In this document: positions 1-4,921 of the stretch, piece by piece
Position numbering within the stretch: position 1 is the first letter of the stretch
Layout: every line of letters starts with the position of its first letter
NCBI GenBank assembly: GCA_030620925.1
Contig: JAUXIQ010000175.1
Span: 1-5,148 of the forward strand
Reading direction: 5' to 3'
Length of the DNA stretch: 5,148 nt
Origin: Nitrospinota bacterium
GTDB taxonomy: Bacteria > JAUXIQ01
The notes under the pieces: generated by a model
Database searches by the model: none
Seen by the model: the letters and a program-made list of their open reading frames with translations, nothing else
Told to the model about the DNA's origin: nothing
Made by a program: the position numbers and the translations under genes

Positions 1-550
1 AGATGCCATGCAAGTTGTGCAGCGCCAGGTCTTTGCGGAACGCGGCTCTTACCTCTGGAGGAAAATGGCGTGCCCGCGTCGGGTTGAGGGGATGATTTTC
101 CAGTGCGGCGCGGCCGTCGGATTCGAACTCCCGCGCTTGCCGCTCAACGTACGGCCTCACTATTTCTTCCCATCCGGGGGGTGCCAGCGCAGACATCGAA
201 TTGGTGAACACTTGAGCTGTAACGCGTTCGGGACAATCGAGCGAGTAGCGCAGCGTGAGGGCCGCCCCGAGGGACTGCCCCACGACATACCAGCGCTCTG
301 AGCCCACTAACCGGCGGATTCGCTCGAAATTCTCAACGTAGGAGGACGGCGAGTAGGCGGCGGGATCGGCAGGGGAAGGCGAGCGGCCGTGCCCAAGCAG
401 CTCGACTACTACGGGCCGGTAGTGCTGAGCGAATGTTGCGAGATTCGGCGCCCACTGGGCCCGGCTGGAAAGGAGTCCGTGAACGAACAGGATAAACGGC
501 CCATGCTCGCCGTGGATTTCGTAGTGCAGCAACGAGTCGGACACTTTCAC
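1..550 (-). CDS. alpha/beta hydrolase, N-terminal part (cut by left edge)
   Basis: Translation of the minus strand from 550 gives 183 codons with no stop before the window edge. It reads as an alpha/beta-hydrolase fold protein. The oxyanion-hole motif HGLLSS is at residues 24-29, GHGRS at 53-57, and the nucleophile elbow GQSLG at 91-95 with Ser93 as the predicted nucleophile. The catalytic acid and His would lie beyond the edge and cannot be checked. The GTG at 550-548 overlaps the stop of the RraA-like gene as GTGA, which suggests translational coupling. A second GTG at 544-542 is better spaced from the purine-rich stretch before it (AAAAAGGGG), so the true start may be two codons later. The family covers esterases, lactonases, C-C bond hydrolases and dehalogenases, and the substrate cannot be read from this part. 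The coupling to an aldolase-like enzyme suggests a step in the same catabolic route (inference). The coding sequence is GC-rich, like its partner. Confidence 0.9.
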   Translation of the reverse strand, partial: MKVSDSLLHYEIHGEHGPFILFVHGLLSSRAQWAPNLATFAQHYRPVVVELLGHGRSPSPADPAAYSPSSYVENFERIRRLVGSERWYVVGQSLGAALTLRYSLDCPERVTAQVFTNSMSALAPPGWEEIVRPYVERQAREFESDGRAALENHPLNPTRARHFPPEVRAAFRKDLALHNLHGI

Positions 551-1281
551 CCCTTTTTCTTTACCTGCTTCGCCAGGGCGGTAATCCGCTCCCGGCTCTC
601 GGCGCGCGCTTCGTTCAATCCCTGTGAAGTCACCTGGCCGTCCTTGAAGTAGCTGAGTATTATTTCCTCGGCAGCAACGAATTCAGCGCAAGCGTGCGGG
701 AGTTCCGGGGCGATTTCGGCCGGTATCGTAGTCACCCCGTTACAATCGCCGTGCAGCAGGTCTCCGTGGTATACGGTGATGCCGCCGACGTGGACCGCAA
801 CCTGGAGGTCCAAAAAGTGCACGTAACCGTGCGCACAAATAGTGCCGTTGCTGAAGGCCGGAAACCCCAGCGCCCGCACCTGATCGAGGTCGCGGGCTGC
901 GCCGCTGGTCACCAGGCCAACCGCGCCGAAGGTCTTGTACGTTGTACACATGATCTCGCCGAAAGTCGCTGCAGCCGTGGGGTCGTCGAGGTCTTGAAAA
1001 ACCACCACTGCCGGCCCGGGCAGATCGCCGAAAGTTTCGATTTGTTGGTCGAAGTTGGCGTAGTCACCCCCTGCCGCCGGCTGCCCTGCCGAGCGAAACG
1101 TCGCCGTGGAGGCATAACCCACCATCGGCGGCATCTCCGGGAAGCAGGCCTTGATGCGGCTGTCCATGTATCCGGTGTTGCGGGGCCGCACGTTGAAGAC
1201 CTCGATGGCGTTGCAGACCGTAGGGGTATCATATTGCCGCAGCAGCTCCAGGTCTTTGTCGGAAAGCGTTTTGTTGTTCAC
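547..1281 (-). CDS. RraA-like / HMG-type aldolase family protein
   Basis: The 244-residue protein belongs to the family that contains the RNase E inhibitor RraA and class II 4-hydroxy-4-methyl-2-oxoglutarate (HMG/CHA) aldolases, which split a pyruvate unit from hydroxy-oxo acids using a divalent metal. Visible signs are FGE at about 107-109, the following helix and glycine-rich strand, then SGAARD with Arg130 and Asp131, the conserved Arg-Asp pair that binds substrate and metal in the aldolases. GFPAF follows, then YHGDLLHGD and NGVTTIP near 171-187. Its length fits the aldolase-type members better than RraA proper (about 160 residues), so aldolase or decarboxylase is favoured over RNase regulator. 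Many family members are annotated as dimethylmenaquinone methyltransferase in error. The start is GTG at 1281, placed 8 nt after an AGGAG. A TTG at 1287 is also in frame but only 2 nt from that site. The last four bases overlap the downstream hydrolase. Confidence 0.88.
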   Translation of the reverse strand: MNNKTLSDKDLELLRQYDTPTVCNAIEVFNVRPRNTGYMDSRIKACFPEMPPMVGYASTATFRSAGQPAAGGDYANFDQQIETFGDLPGPAVVVFQDLDDPTAAATFGEIMCTTYKTFGAVGLVTSGAARDLDQVRALGFPAFSNGTICAHGYVHFLDLQVAVHVGGITVYHGDLLHGDCNGVTTIPAEIAPELPHACAEFVAAEEIILSYFKDGQVTSQGLNEARAESRERITALAKQVKKKG

Positions 1282-1371
1282 GTTCAAATCTCCTCTTACT
1301 GAAAATCGAGCCTCCGAACCTTCGAATCATCCCTCCGGAACCGTCGTCTGACGCACTAAACAGAAGCCATG
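1282..1371. repeat. gap with an imperfect direct repeat
   Basis: This 90-base gap separates the ATC-hydrolase-family gene from the RraA-like gene. On the plus strand CCTCCGAACC (1311-1320) recurs as CCTCCGGAACC (1332-1342) with one inserted base, about 21 bases apart, with TTCGAA between them. No convincing terminator or promoter was seen. The two genes may share a transcript, but the gap is too long to call an operon firmly. Confidence 0.4.
1289..1296 (-). promoter_or_regulatory. Shine-Dalgarno of the RraA-like gene
   Basis: The minus strand reads AGAGGAGA here. The AGGAG core lies 8 nt before the GTG at 1281 and only 2 nt before the in-frame TTG at 1287. The spacing therefore decides for the GTG and shortens the longest open frame by two codons. 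Confidence 0.7.
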
Positions 1372-1845
1372 CTACTCTTCAATTTCATAGCAGAAATCGC
1401 AAACGTCGTCGCCCTGCATGATGGTCTTGGGGCGAGTGAGTTTCATCCTGGGGTTAAAACCTTTCACCATGGCGAAATCACGGCCGCAAGCCAATAGATA
1501 ACCGAGGTCCCTTATCCCCAATTCCTCGAACATCTTAACGTAATCGCAGCGTGTTATGTTGACTGCAAACTTAGCAGGGTTATGCTCCACAATCTCCAAA
1601 TCGTGGACACCGCCTTCGGAGAATGCTTCGGATGCCTTGAGATAATGCCTGAAGCTGTTATTCCCCATGATGCGCCCCAGCTCGGCACCCGTTTCGAAAG
1701 ATAAAGTTTCCAGAACCTCCTCGGCTATCTTCAGGGTTTTTTCTTCGCCGAACTCCTTCATGAAAGCCTTTATTAAAGGACCGGCTATGCGTGCTTCGGT
1801 CTCAGTAGTTTTTAGCCCGAGCAATCTGCTCAGATCAGCGCTCAT
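1372..1845 (-). CDS. L-2-amino-thiazoline-4-carboxylic acid hydrolase family protein
   Basis: The 157-residue soluble protein matches the pattern of the ATC-hydrolase family. The N-terminal half is helical (KEFGEEKTLKIAEEVLETLS at about 31-50). The C-terminal half carries the family signature: TRCDY with Cys100, LLACGRDF with Cys120, GFNPRMKL (129-136), then TIMQGDDVCDFCY with Cys149 and Cys152. The named reaction of the family is ring opening of L-2-amino-thiazoline-4-carboxylate to N-carbamoyl-cysteine on the way to L-cysteine. Most family members are uncharacterised and many act in unknown settings, so the name shows homology and not a proven substrate. The four cysteines could bind a metal (inference). 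The start is the ATG at 1845, 7 nt after GGAGG. Other in-frame ATGs lie at 1848 (4 nt from that site) and at 1860 (upstream of it, with no ribosome site of its own). Base composition is clearly less GC-rich than the two genes downstream, so the origins may differ. Confidence 0.82.
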   Translation of the reverse strand: MSADLSRLLGLKTTETEARIAGPLIKAFMKEFGEEKTLKIAEEVLETLSFETGAELGRIMGNNSFRHYLKASEAFSEGGVHDLEIVEHNPAKFAVNITRCDYVKMFEELGIRDLGYLLACGRDFAMVKGFNPRMKLTRPKTIMQGDDVCDFCYEIEE

Positions 1846-1911
1846 CATTAACCCTCCCATCAGTTTGATGCAGTGCCTCGCTGAAACCCGACCCCCCTAC
1901 GAATTTTCTGT

Positions 1912-1940
1912 ATTAAAGCATAGTAGGCGGCTTTAATGAA
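1912..1940 (-). promoter_or_regulatory. candidate promoter inside a perfect inverted repeat (operator)
   Basis: ATTAAAGC (1912-1919) and GCTTTAAT (1930-1937) form a perfect 8-base inverted repeat with a 10-base gap. On the minus strand a -35-like TTCATT (1940-1935) and a -10-like TTTAAT (1917-1912) are exactly 17 bases apart, and each overlaps one arm. The -35 is a poor match and the -10 a good one. No T-run follows, so a terminator is unlikely. It is best read as the promoter and repressor site of the ATC-hydrolase-family gene, leaving a leader of about 60 nt. The bound regulator is unknown and not encoded here. Confidence 0.5.
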
Positions 1941-2003
1941 TAGAGAATCTTTCCTTTTCTGATTTGGATTATTCGGTTCTCATCAAGAGCACCCATAATT
2001 CTG

Positions 2004-2032
2004 TTGACAGGATAATAGGACAAGAGTATAGT
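2004..2032 (+). promoter_or_regulatory. strong sigma70-type promoter for the leader RNA
   Basis: The -35 box is a perfect TTGACA (2004-2009). It is followed by a 17-base spacer and TATAGT (2027-2032), one mismatch from TATAAT. A second TATAGT at 2032-2037 is too far away to pair with this -35. The start of transcription should lie near 2039-2040. It points away from the minus-strand genes, toward the structured RNA and the small protein gene. Confidence 0.8.
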
Positions 2033-2038
2033 ATAGTA

Positions 2039-2129
2039 AATTTTTGTTGACGTTCGTTGATGAGCGTTAACCGGAAGGCGACGAGGTCTTCCGTGGTGAA
2101 AAATCACCCGGGGGACCTTTTTTATTTTT
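2039..2129 (+). ncRNA. structured leader or small RNA with mutually exclusive hairpins
   Basis: The predicted transcript of about 90 nt folds, by hand pairing, into three elements. Hairpin 1 pairs 2046-2055 with 2062-2071 (10 bp, two G-U pairs, 6-nt loop). Hairpin 2 pairs CGGAAG (2072-2077) with CTTCCG (2088-2093) around a 10-nt loop. Hairpin 3 is the terminator, whose 5' arm (2085-2099) contains the whole 3' arm of hairpin 2. Hairpins 2 and 3 therefore cannot form together, which is the layout of a transcription attenuator: hairpin 2 as antiterminator, hairpin 3 as terminator. No known riboswitch consensus was recognised (TPP, SAM, cobalamin, fluoride, c-di-GMP, guanidine and glycine were considered by eye). 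It may instead be a free-standing small RNA ending at its own terminator. The downstream gene in the same direction starts at 2185. Confidence 0.6.
2084..2129 (+). terminator. strong rho-independent terminator of the leader RNA
   Basis: The arm 2085-2099 pairs with 2104-2117 in 14 base pairs, with one bulged T (2094), two G-U pairs and an AAAA loop (2100-2103). Six T residues, an A and five more T residues follow at once (2118-2129). On the minus strand no T-run follows the hairpin, so it works in the plus direction only. Confidence 0.88.
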
Positions 2130-2141
2130 CGGCTTCCCTCA

Positions 2142-2183
2142 ATGAAATGGAGATGCTGCCCCTGCTGCGGAAAGGAGATTTAA
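2142..2183 (+). CDS. possible 13-residue cysteine-rich leader peptide
   Basis: An ATG at 2142 opens a frame that reads MKWRCCPCCGKEI and stops at TAA 2181-2183, one base before the GTG of the small protein gene. Four of the thirteen residues are cysteine. The CPCCGKEI end resembles the start of the next protein (ECPQCGKKV). The ribosome site of the next gene (AAGGAGA, 2172-2178) lies inside its last codons, so translating it would affect initiation at 2185. Against it, no Shine-Dalgarno is visible before its own ATG, and so short a frame can arise by chance. It could also be the remnant of a duplicated zinc-ribbon gene. Confidence 0.3.
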   Translation: MKWRCCPCCGKEI

Positions 2184-2184
2184 A

Positions 2185-2367
2185 GTGATAGAGATAGAAT
2201 GTCCCCAGTGCGGCAAGAAGGTCAATAAAAAGGATTACCGTTTTCACAGAAAAATCGAGGATGCCATACTGGATTTAATGAAAAATAATCGTCCTCAATG
2301 GCTAGACGAATACGGAAGCTGCCCAAAGTGGCTGGCAAACTACAAAGCCATGTTCTGCCCCAATTAG
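2185..2367 (+). CDS. small four-cysteine (zinc-ribbon-like) protein of unknown function
   Basis: This 60-residue protein starts with GTG, 7 nt after a strong GGAG inside AAAGGAGATTT, so the start is well supported. Residues 3-11 read EIECPQCGK, a zinc-knuckle motif with Cys6 and Cys9. Cys46 (GSCPKW) and Cys58 (FCPN) could complete a split four-cysteine site, and His21 is a further possible ligand. The middle (about 21-41) is charged and probably helical. There is no signal peptide or membrane segment. I do not recognise the family. A role as a small nucleic-acid-binding or regulatory protein is only inference. It is the sole gene on its strand until the SDR near the right edge, its codons are more AT-rich than those of the dehydrogenase next door, and it lies behind the leader RNA and its terminator. 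It converges with the dehydrogenase gene, with a 73-base gap in which no terminator was seen. Confidence 0.72.
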   Translation: MIEIECPQCGKKVNKKDYRFHRKIEDAILDLMKNNRPQWLDEYGSCPKWLANYKAMFCPN

Positions 2368-2440
2368 TTTGCAGCCGATATATCTATTAAGCTGAAGCAC
2401 TAATACGAATACTATTATCAACTCAGGCCAAGCCCGTCTC

Positions 2441-3514
2441 TCAGGCGGTTAAAATGACGCTGCGGATGGTGGTATTTTTATCAAGCAGGTCGAGAGCGGT
2501 ATTGACCCCATCCAGCGGGAACGTCCCGGTAACCAGATCATCGAGCGGCAGACGGCCCTGCAGATATAGGTCTACGAGATAGGGGAAATCGTGCGGCGGG
2601 TGCTCAGAGCCGACCAGTGACCCGCGCAAGGTGCGGTCCATGAGCAGATGGAACGGACTGAAGTTGAGCCTGTCGGCAAACGATGGCACACCGACGACTA
2701 CGGTCGTCCCCCCGGGTAGTGTCGCCTTCATGGCCTTTAACATGGCATCAGTAGTCCCCACCGCTTCAATCGCAACGTCCACCCCTCCACCCATAAGTTT
2801 TTGAATATCCGACACGGGGTCTTCGGCGGTGATGGAATGCGTGGCCCCCACCCGCTCGGCGATTTCCAGCTTCGCCGGAGCGGTGTCCACGGCAATAATC
2901 TTCGCCGCCCCGGCCAGCCGCGCGCCCATCACGGCGGAAAGCCCTACCCCGCCGCAGCCGAACACGGCGACCGTCATTCCCGGCACGACTCCCGCAGTGC
3001 GCACAGCGGCGCCATAGCCCGTCATCACCCCGCATCCGATGAGGCAGACTTTGTCGAAAGGCGCTCTTGCATCGATCTTAATGGCCTGCCCCTGGTGGAC
3101 CACTACACGTTCCGCGAACCCCCCGATACTCATGTAGCGGTTCAGCTCTTCTCCATTACGGGTGAGACGCCCCCCTCCCGGGCTGGGATTCATGCCGACG
3201 CACAGGTATGGTTTCCCCCGCACGCAAGCCGGGCAGTGCCCGCAGCTCGGTGTCTGGGAAACGATGACGTGATCGCCCTGTTCCACTTGAGTCACCGAGC
3301 CGCCGACGTCCTCGACAACACCCGCTGCTTCGTGACCCAGAATAATGGGTAAGGTGACCATCTCACCGGTCATCTGCACGTTGCGGTCGCTGCGGCACAC
3401 GCCGCAAGCATGAACACGTATCAGCACGTCATCCGGCTCCAGGGCTTCAACGGTCAGCTCTTCCAAATTGACGGGATGCTTTTCCTTTTCCAGAACCACC
3501 GCTCGAGCTTTCAT
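2441..3514 (-). CDS. zinc-dependent alcohol dehydrogenase (MDR family)
   Basis: The 357-residue medium-chain dehydrogenase oxidises alcohols or reduces aldehydes with NAD(H). The catalytic zinc ligands are present: Cys40 in GVCRSD, His61-Glu62 in GHEAAG, and Cys161 in IGCGVMTGYG. The structural zinc site is intact, with Cys91, Cys94, Cys97 and Cys105 in the usual 3-3-8 spacing. The coenzyme fold has GCGGVG (186-191) and an acidic residue at the strand end (Asp210 in IIAVD), which favours NAD over NADP. The segment at about 107-132 and the overall pattern resemble class III and NDMA-dependent groups, but the exact class is not settled. Asn45 sits near where many classical enzymes have the proton-relay His. 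The chosen ATG at 3514 has AAAGGA upstream, 8 nt away. A longer frame reaching 3574 adds 20 residues with no family likeness and was rejected. The gene stands alone on its strand between two gaps. Its substrate is unknown. Confidence 0.92.
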   Translation of the reverse strand: MKARAVVLEKEKHPVNLEELTVEALEPDDVLIRVHACGVCRSDRNVQMTGEMVTLPIILGHEAAGVVEDVGGSVTQVEQGDHVIVSQTPSCGHCPACVRGKPYLCVGMNPSPGGGRLTRNGEELNRYMSIGGFAERVVVHQGQAIKIDARAPFDKVCLIGCGVMTGYGAAVRTAGVVPGMTVAVFGCGGVGLSAVMGARLAGAAKIIAVDTAPAKLEIAERVGATHSITAEDPVSDIQKLMGGGVDVAIEAVGTTDAMLKAMKATLPGGTTVVVGVPSFADRLNFSPFHLLMDRTLRGSLVGSEHPPHDFPYLVDLYLQGRLPLDDLVTGTFPLDGVNTALDLLDKNTTIRSVILTA

Positions 3515-3648
3515 CCAATAAGTCCTTTCAGGGGGCGATTCGATATATCCGTCTATATTAACCTTTGGGTTCAACCTCTACAGTACCGGCATCGGCGTCC
3601 ACATGATCGAAGTTGAGCGATTAGACTGTCTCCTCGTTTCCCTTTAGT

Positions 3649-3675
3649 AAGATTTCCAGGGGAATCTTGTTTTTT
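3649..3675 (+). terminator. orphan terminator-like hairpin
   Basis: AAGATTTCC (3649-3657) pairs with GGGAATCTT (3660-3668) in a 9-bp stem with one G-T pair, and GTTTTTT follows (3669-3675). The T-run is on the plus side only. Yet both flanking genes run on the minus strand, and no plus-strand gene ends here. It lies about 25-50 bases past the stop of the URO-D-like gene, so it may also form at the 3' end of that mRNA, where it would lack a U-tract. The rest of the 3515-3697 gap shows no gene and no convincing promoter. Confidence 0.45.
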
Positions 3676-3697
3676 CAAACCGGTACCCCTCAGTGTT

Positions 3698-4657
3698 CTA
3701 ATAGTTATCCAGCGCTTCCATTAAGGCATTGAGATTTTCAAGAGGGGTATCGGGAGGAAGGTCGCACCCGGTACAGAAGCGCCAGTTGGGCACATCACTC
3801 ATTTTGTCCAGGAGCGCTGTGGTTTCCTCCACCACCTCTTGCGGAGTGCCTGATAGCATTGTACCAATAGGATTAAGATTTCCCAGGATCAAGACATTTT
3901 TAGGGACCAGGGGCACGATGGCGCGGATGTCCACCGCAGTATCGACGCTTATTCCACTGATCCCCGTTGCGCACATCTCTTCTATGAGGTGGGTGGAATC
4001 TCCACAGATATGCAGCAATATCGGCACCTTCATCTCTTCGACCAGCTTTTTAACAGGTGCGGCGGCGAACCTGGCGTAAGACTTGGAGTCCAGCAGGGAG
4101 GCCGTGGGGTCGCCCACGAAAAAAGAGCTGCAACCCATCTCCAACTGGGCATTACCCAATTCAATGCCGACCCGGGTGCAGAAATCCACCAGCTCATCCA
4201 CGAACTCGGGGTCGGAAACGGTGTTCATGAGGACATCTTCAAGACCTCCAAGGTTCGTAGCCAAGGTGAAAGGGGCGCCTATAGACCCCGATTTAGAGTT
4301 CTCCGGGTAACGCTCGCACATCAACCCGGCGGTCTTGAGCTGGTTGGGTAGTCTGCCGTCCTTATGGGGGTCGGGCACCTTGAGTCGGGCTAAATCTTCT
4401 CGGGTTTTAATGGGGTGGGTTTTAACAGATGCGGCCGCGTCGTCCTGGTAATATATTTCACAGCCGAGGACTTCCGCTATCGCCGATTGATCCACGAAAA
4501 AAGTGGGAACAGTACGGACGTTGTAAGTGTCCACCATGTTGGACAGAGTTCTGAAAGCCACCTCACCGTCAAGTATATTCTCTTTTATTGTAGTGTTGGA
4601 TAGCCGGGTGCTCACCGCTGCCATCATGGGTGTGCCCTTTCTTCTCTTTTTACTCAT
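3698..4657 (-). CDS. uroporphyrinogen decarboxylase family protein, MtaA/CmuA-type methyltransferase
   Basis: This 319-residue protein belongs to the URO-D superfamily branch of methylcobamide:coenzyme M methyltransferases (MtaA/MtbA) and CmuA, which move methyl groups between a corrinoid and a thiol. The zinc signature of that branch is present: His216 and Cys218 in LLHICGDST, and Cys298 in FCTGCDLPPDTP. GAPFTLA (127-133) and ILGNLNPIG (257-265) are other superfamily hallmarks. The zinc ligands argue for methyl transfer over haem synthesis. No corrinoid protein, reactivase or substrate methyltransferase is in the window, so the methyl donor and acceptor stay unknown; the gene may act with partners encoded elsewhere. 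The ATG at 4657 is supported by AAGGAG 7 nt upstream. The basic stretch SKKRRKGTP at the N-terminus is not typical. Several internal cysteines (66, 114, 160, 176, 229, 295) are present. The protein looks complete and is slightly short for the family. Confidence 0.88.
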   Translation of the reverse strand: MSKKRRKGTPMMAAVSTRLSNTTIKENILDGEVAFRTLSNMVDTYNVRTVPTFFVDQSAIAEVLGCEIYYQDDAAASVKTHPIKTREDLARLKVPDPHKDGRLPNQLKTAGLMCERYPENSKSGSIGAPFTLATNLGGLEDVLMNTVSDPEFVDELVDFCTRVGIELGNAQLEMGCSSFFVGDPTASLLDSKSYARFAAAPVKKLVEEMKVPILLHICGDSTHLIEEMCATGISGISVDTAVDIRAIVPLVPKNVLILGNLNPIGTMLSGTPQEVVEETTALLDKMSDVPNWRFCTGCDLPPDTPLENLNALMEALDNY

Positions 4658-4714
4658 GGCCTTGCTCCTTGAAAGAAGAGTTGTCTGATTGCTGGTGAGA
4701 ATACATGAGATTTC

Positions 4715-4743
4715 CTTATAGGCGGGAGATGAATTACTGTCTG
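4715..4743 (-). promoter_or_regulatory. candidate promoter of the URO-D-like gene
   Basis: On the minus strand CAGACA (4743-4738) and TATAAG (4720-4715) are 17 bases apart. The -10 has one mismatch and the -35 two. Transcription would begin near 4708, leaving a leader of about 50 nt before the ATG at 4657. A perfect -35 (TTGACA, 4798-4793) further upstream has only a weak partner, TAAACG (4775-4770), at 17 bases, and could be a second promoter. Confidence 0.5.
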
Positions 4744-4751
4744 CGCTGTGA

Positions 4752-4778
4752 TGTTAATTCTCCATTAGACGTTTAACA
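4752..4778. promoter_or_regulatory. inverted repeat, candidate operator of the URO-D-like gene
   Basis: TGTTAA (4752-4757) and TTAACA (4773-4778) form a perfect inverted repeat with a 15-base gap. Inside it TAAT (4755-4758) and ATTA (4764-4767) form a second, tighter dyad around TCTCC. The site lies just upstream of the -35 of the candidate minus-strand promoter and over the weak -10 of the further one. It is typical in size for a dimeric regulator, but the arms are short and AT-rich. Confidence 0.35.
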
Positions 4779-4884
4779 GATTGGTACCCGCCTGTCAAGG
4801 AGGTGGTGGGCTCACCTGCCCCGCTGTTATGGTAGTTACCGGGATAAACCCGCGGTGTCTTAAGTGGGACTATCAGTTATTTAC

Positions 4885-4921
4885 CCTTGATTTGGAACTC
4901 CGTTCAAGGTAGAACAAGTTC
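4885..4921 (+). promoter_or_regulatory. candidate promoter and operator cluster of the SDR gene
   Basis: TTGATT (4887-4892) and TAGAAC (4910-4915) are 17 bases apart, each matching four of six consensus bases. The same stretch holds CCTTGA (4885-4890) and TCAAGG (4904-4909) as a perfect inverted repeat. It also holds alternating GAAC (4895, 4912) and GTTC (4902, 4918) elements, which form further dyads. Overlap of dyads and promoter suggests repressor control. The regulator is not encoded in the window. Confidence 0.4.

Noticed and set aside
8-652. Two plus-strand frames near the left edge
   Set aside because: They are shadows of the alpha/beta hydrolase and the end of the RraA-like gene.
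694-1302. 202-codon plus-strand frame
   Set aside because: It is antisense to the RraA-like gene. It is open because that gene is GC-rich, and it has an Arg/His-rich composition and no recognisable domain.
1913-2107. 64-codon minus-strand frame starting with GTG
   Set aside because: It has no ribosome site, runs through the promoter, leader and terminator of the plus-strand RNA, and its translation resembles no protein family.
2368-2440. Bidirectional terminator between the small protein gene and the dehydrogenase
   Set aside because: Only short repeats of CCTGAG and a GATATATC palindrome were found; no stable hairpin with a T-run on either strand.
2801-3352. 183-codon plus-strand frame
   Set aside because: It is antisense to the alcohol dehydrogenase, whose motifs are complete; the frame has no motif of its own.
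3515-3574. Twenty-residue N-terminal extension of the alcohol dehydrogenase
   Set aside because: The family start aligns with the ATG at 3514, which has its own ribosome site; the extension shows no family likeness.
3989-4351. 120-codon plus-strand frame
   Set aside because: It is antisense to the URO-D-like gene and lacks any motif or start signal.
4790-4875. Cobalamin riboswitch before the SDR or URO-D-like gene
   Set aside because: A partial CCCGC-TGT likeness exists, but the B12 box and the conserved core are missing, and the hairpins seen are short.
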